From contig CALSFV010000020.1 in the NCBI GenBank assembly GCA_943737045.1, forward strand, positions 434,001-498,000: DNA of 64,000 bases, read 5' to 3'. The DNA is from Parapristionchus giblindavisi. Lineage: Eukaryota > Nematoda > Chromadorea > Rhabditida > Diplogasteridae. The notes under the pieces are model-generated. The model had not been told where the DNA came from. It searched no databases and worked only from the letters and a program-made list of their open reading frames with translations. The first letter of the stretch is position 1; every line of letters begins with the position of its first letter. Positions 60,884-64,000 of this stretch are shown here, piece after piece. A program made the translations under genes and the position numbers.

Positions 60884-61281
60884 TGTTAGGGATACTCCCT
60901 ATATCCATATACCCCAGGCTAACCGCCTCCCCTATTCCCCTTTCTCCCCTTTTCGACCCCTAAACCCCTTTACATTTTATTAGAATGATTTCTGCACCAC
61001 ATTGTACTTTCTTTGTTTTATAATTAGGTTACCCTGTTCTTGTCTTTCTTATCATTTTAATTTAATTAGTATTGCATATAAATAGAGGCTTTATGCCTCT
61101 TTCATTTGGTTCTTTCTGGTCCTCCCTGTCCCTCTCTCGTCTCTCGCCCCGCTCTCGTAAGTCTCCATCACCAAATATTGTTTAATTGTGGTTGGAATTT
61201 GGAGATAAAGTATAGATTGTAATCTTGAGTCTTGGTATTATAACCACAAGTTTAAGAACCCGGCCATTGTATAACCTTACA
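60884..61281 (+). repeat. 3' LTR (398 bp)
   Basis: Same length as the 5' LTR and identical except for one visible base. It is followed by the CACT duplication. Confidence 0.95.
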
Positions 61282-61285
61282 CACT

Positions 61286-61824
61286 TTTTACTTCATATTT
61301 AAGCTCAAAATGATCCAATTGACTTGAAACTTAAATCATGAACGGAGAAACTACTAATAATGGAAATATAAACCCCTGATACTATATTGGTCTACTTACT
61401 TATACTTATTTTTGAATAAACTGCATACAATTTGTGACCCTAAATTGTCGATCCCTTGTATTAAACGTCATCTAATTGTTTTCCCTGATCTTCCGAATAA
61501 ACTAGGTGTTGCTGTCCCAAATTTGTAATCCCCGTCCCATCTTCCCGGTCGACTTGATCTTTGATCTCTCCCTCCCTGCTCACTCAGAGATCCAATACGA
61601 TATACATTGGATTTGCGGCTGCTCCACCGCACAAGAGGCTCCTCCCCTCTTCACTCTTCCTGACTGTAGCAGAAGGCGTGATCAATTGATCTCTCACCTT
61701 CCCCCCCCCCCATCCCCATCCACCTCTCTTTTAATAATTTTTATTCTCTCACATATTTTTTTTCTTGCACTCGAACATTCTGTACTTGTTGAAACACCTT
61801 TGCGGTGTACGATAAATAAATAAA
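61286..61824. other. Sequence right of the LTR element; possible non-LTR element tail
   Basis: The first part should be the continuation of the Tc1-like element interrupted by the LTR insertion, but no Tc1 end was recognised. An ORF at 61506-61823 (105 codons) ends at a (ATAA)n tail (61811-61829) after GAAACACCTTTGCGGTGTAC. Such a tail is typical of the 3' end of a LINE, yet no reverse transcriptase motif is present. A poly-C run lies near 61702-61712. Confidence 0.3.
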
Positions 61825-61942
61825 TAAATTCTATCGATTCAGTTACCATTCACACGTAGCAAAAGTTATTATTTAAGGTAATCTTAGCGTTAGTTCCCGT
61901 GATACTATTTTGATCTACTTATTCATTCTATCGATTGACTTA

Positions 61943-62059
61943 TGCACCGTTACATTTGCCTTACGTACTTACGCCGTAACCCCTCTCCGCCGCGTTGGAC
62001 ACGCGGCGGGGGGGGGGGGGTGTTACGGCGTAGGCACGTAAAGCAGATGTAACGGTGCA
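61943..62059. mobile_element. Small PIF/Harbinger-like MITE (117 bp)
   Basis: Inverted arms of 38 bp starting TGCACCGTTACAT (few mismatches) enclose a GC-rich loop with a G run at about 62009-62020. TTA flanks both ends (61940-61942 and 62060-62062), the target duplication typical of PIF/Harbinger. It is inserted in a copy of short repeat S. Confidence 0.75.
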
Positions 62060-62186
62060 TTAGCGTTAGCTTCCTTGACACTATATTAATCTACATAAAG
62101 ATTATATTGATTCAGTTACCATTCATACTTAGCAATGTTTCTTTAGTTAAGGTAGTCTTAGCGTTAGTTCCCGTGATACTATATTG

Positions 62187-62358
62187 TAGTTTATAATAAT
62201 AGTAATATATTTATCGCATCTTGGAGAAGAGAGAAAAGAGAACAATCAAAATACATATTATGACAAGAAGTTGCGACGATATAGTTGCAATTACTGGATT
62301 TCATCTTTTACAGAATTACTAAATACATGAGGAGAGGTCGATGCTACAATAGTTAGAT
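62187..62358 (+). repeat. 172-bp insertion T with 8-bp flanking repeat, copy 1
   Basis: It begins TAGTTTATAATAATAG and ends ACAATAGTTAGAT, flanked on both sides by CTATATTG (62179-62186, 62359-62366). Short repeat S elsewhere has this octamer once, so the segment is an insertion. An 8-bp duplication suggests hAT, but I see no matching terminal inverted repeats. Copies at 63098-63275 and 63382-63571 sit at the same place. Confidence 0.65.
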
Positions 62359-62407
62359 CTATATTGATCTACTTAAATTCTATCGATTTAGTTACCATTC
62401 ACACTTA

Positions 62408-63039
62408 CATGGGAATGGTGTGAACTCACATATCCCGATTTTCACGAAAATTGCAGGGTTTGCTAAATCGACTGTGCTGATTTCAAGTCTGCTTTAAAAA
62501 CCTGCAAAATGTTTTTCTGGAGCGAGTTATAGTCCGACGAAAAGTGATTTTTTTAATGTTTCAAATGATTGTTCAGCTGATTTCCCTGAACAATATAATC
62601 ATAATCATCTTTTTCCACTCCAAGCTGCATCGTGGTCAAGTCTTACGATGTTTGGTTGGTATTCCGGAGGGATCTTTTGTCATTTAAAAAATTTTATCAC
62701 CCATGAATCAGAAAAAGAAGTTCACTGCCGGGGAATCGAACCAGCCCCTTCCGGAATACCAGCAAAACATCATACCACCTTAAAATGCTGCTGTAGGATT
62801 TGAGCGAGAATATAAGAGAAGAGAAGAGCGATAAAATTCACATCGAGTGGAGAAAAAAGCTGAAAAATCAGCTGAAAATGGCTTGAAAAGTAAAAAAAAT
62901 CGCTCTTTTCCGGTCTATAACTCGCTTCAGAAAAACATTTCGCAGGTTTTTAAAGCAGACTTGAAATCAGCACAGTCGATTTAGTAAACCCTGCAATTTT
63001 CGTGAAAATCGGGATATGTGAGTTCACACCATTCCCATG
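62408..63039. mobile_element. PIF/Harbinger-like fold-back MITE (632 bp)
   Basis: The ends CATGGGAATGGTGTGAACTC and the inverse are part of arms of about 150 bp (62408-62560 and about 62885-63039). TTA is duplicated at 62405-62407 and 63040-63042. The middle contains a second inverted pair (GGTATTCCGGAGGG at about 62659 against CCCTTCCGGAATACC at about 62748) and, on the minus strand, a B-box-like GGTTCGATTCC (about 62731-62741), so it may have captured a tRNA-like segment. No coding sequence. Confidence 0.82.
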
Positions 63040-63097
63040 TTAGCAATGTTCCTTAAGTTAAGGAAGTCTTAGCGTTAGCTCCCGTGATACTATATTG

Positions 63098-63275
63098 TAG
63101 TTTATAATAATATATTTATCGCATCTTGGAGAAGAGAGAAAAGAAGTGAGAAAAGAGAACAATCAAAATACATATTATGACAAGAAGTTGCGACGATATA
63201 GTTGCAATTACTGGATTTCATCTTTTACAGAATTACTAAATACATGAGGAGAGGTCGATGCTACAATAGTTAGAT
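63098..63275 (+). repeat. Insertion T, copy 2
   Basis: Matches copy 1 apart from small indels, including an added AAGTGAGAAAAG segment. It is flanked by CTATATTG. The unit that follows has no MITE. Confidence 0.7.
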
Positions 63276-63381
63276 CTATATTGATCTACTTAAAGATTCT
63301 ATCGATTCAGTTACCATTCACACTTAGCAATGTTCCTTTAGTTACGGTAGTCTTAGCGTTAGCTCCCGTGATACTATATTG

Positions 63382-63571
63382 TAGTTTATAATAATAATTA
63401 TAATAATATATTTATCGCATCTTGGAGAAGAGAGAAAAGAAGTGAGAAAAGAGAACAATCAAAATACATATTATGACAAGAAGTTGCGACGATATAGTTG
63501 AAATTACTGGATTGCAACTTTTACAGAATTACTAAATGCATGAGAAGAGGTCGATGCTACAATAGTTAGAT
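63382..63571 (+). repeat. Insertion T, copy 3
   Basis: Contains the AAGTGAGAAAAG segment of copy 2 plus an extra ATTATAATA near its start; the right octamer is TTATATTG. The following unit again carries the Harbinger-like MITE. Confidence 0.7.
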
Positions 63572-63620
63572 TTATATTGATCTACTTAAATTCTATCGAT
63601 TTAGTTACCATTCACACTTA

Positions 63621-64000
63621 CATGGGAATGGTGTGAACTCACATATCCCGATTTTCACGAAAATTACAGGGTTTACTAAATCGACTGTGCTGATTTCAAG
63701 TCTGCTTTAAAAACCTGCAAAATGTTTTTCTGGAGCGAGTTATAGTCCGACGAAAAGTGATTTTTTTAATGTTTCAAATGATTGTTCAGCTGATTTCCCT
63801 GAGCAATATAATCATAATCATCTTTTTCCACTCCAAGCTGCATCGTGGTCAAGTCTTACGATGTTTGGTTGGTATTCCGGAGGTATCTTTTGTCATTTAA
63901 AAAATTTTATCACCCATGTATCAGAAAAAGAAGTTCACTGCCGGGGAATCGAACCAGCCCCTTCCGGAATACCCGCAAAACATCATACCACCTTAAAATG
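63621..64000. mobile_element. PIF/Harbinger-like fold-back MITE, second copy, cut by the window end
   Basis: Same left end, same TTA (63618-63620) and same position in the host repeat as the copy at 62408, with only scattered base differences (for example AATTACAGGG against AATTGCAGGG). The right arm lies beyond the window. Confidence 0.85.

Larger units (their letters stand above)
57331..61281 (+). mobile_element. Young LTR retrotransposon encoding Gag-protease only
   Basis: Two 398-bp LTRs, beginning TGTTAGGG and ending TTACA, bound the element, with CACT target duplications at 57327-57330 and 61282-61285. In order it contains a 5' LTR, a primer-binding site, a leader with minisatellites, one long ORF with a CCHC knuckle and an aspartic protease, a polypurine tract and a 3' LTR. 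Only 55 bp separate the ORF stop from the 3' LTR, so there is no room for reverse transcriptase, RNase H or integrase. These must be supplied by another element. The LTRs differ at one site that I can see (57475), so insertion was recent. The Gag type and the 4-bp duplication fit a Ty3/gypsy-like derivative; a Bel/Pao relative is not excluded. Confidence 0.93.

Noticed and set aside
61506..61823. 105-codon ORF as a real gene
   Set aside because: Low-complexity Pro/Ser/Leu content from C- and T-rich DNA, ending in an (ATAA)n tail; no domain. Noted only as a possible LINE tail.

Overview
The window is repeat-dominated eukaryotic DNA, most likely from a small invertebrate. A nematode is my best guess, with moderate confidence. 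The reasons are very short introns (about 45-65 bp) with TTTCAG/TTCCAG-type acceptors, many Tc1/mariner remnants, many fold-back DNA transposons (MITEs), a tRNA-derived SINE, and no bacterial-style gene packing. No complete host gene is visible.

Layout. (1) 1-40548 is one uninterrupted satellite array. Monomers of about 90-111 bp each have a constant AT-rich core (AAGGTTGAATTTTATAAAATAG...GATATGG) and a tail of 10-bp GATAGGGGAW sub-repeats. The monomer types recur in a higher-order order, some blocks are duplicated over about 0.64, 1.0, 1.15, 3.86 and 4.04 kb, and (GAGATGGG)n tracts have expanded repeatedly at one fixed place in the monomer. The + strand contains almost no C. (2) At 40549 the satellite ends directly against an exon-like C2H2 zinc-finger piece, followed by a region with splice-site-like signals on the minus strand (41107-42087). 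(3) 42666-50121 is a dense pile of fold-back elements nested in or abutting each other, with two SINE copies, one of them split by a Tc1 element that has itself become a fold-back. (4) 50235-52865 holds a dead mariner transposase, a possible membrane-protein ORF, an (ATAA)n tract and the 3' end of a spliced, unidentified protein gene. (5) 52869-56030 holds a (TA)n tract carrying a GC-ended MITE, three copies of a dispersed repeat, a cluster of CATGCATG palindromes and copies of a short ATCTACTTAAAGATTC repeat. (6) 55642-57353 (minus) has pieces of at least two Tc1-like transposases. (7) 57331-61281 is a young LTR retrotransposon with 398-bp LTRs differing at one visible site and a 4-bp target duplication. 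It encodes only Gag plus an aspartic protease and was inserted into one of the Tc1-like transposases. (8) 61282-64000 is a small higher-order repeat made of a short host repeat, a 172-190-bp insertion flanked by an 8-bp repeat, and PIF/Harbinger-like MITEs with TTA target duplications.

The elements do not form one pathway. The window reads as a record of transposition, nested insertion and satellite amplification next to a few host gene pieces. The most notable items are the C-free satellite with recurrent octamer expansion, the Gag-protease-only LTR element with a minisatellite leader, and the Tc1 element converted into a 1.5-kb palindrome.
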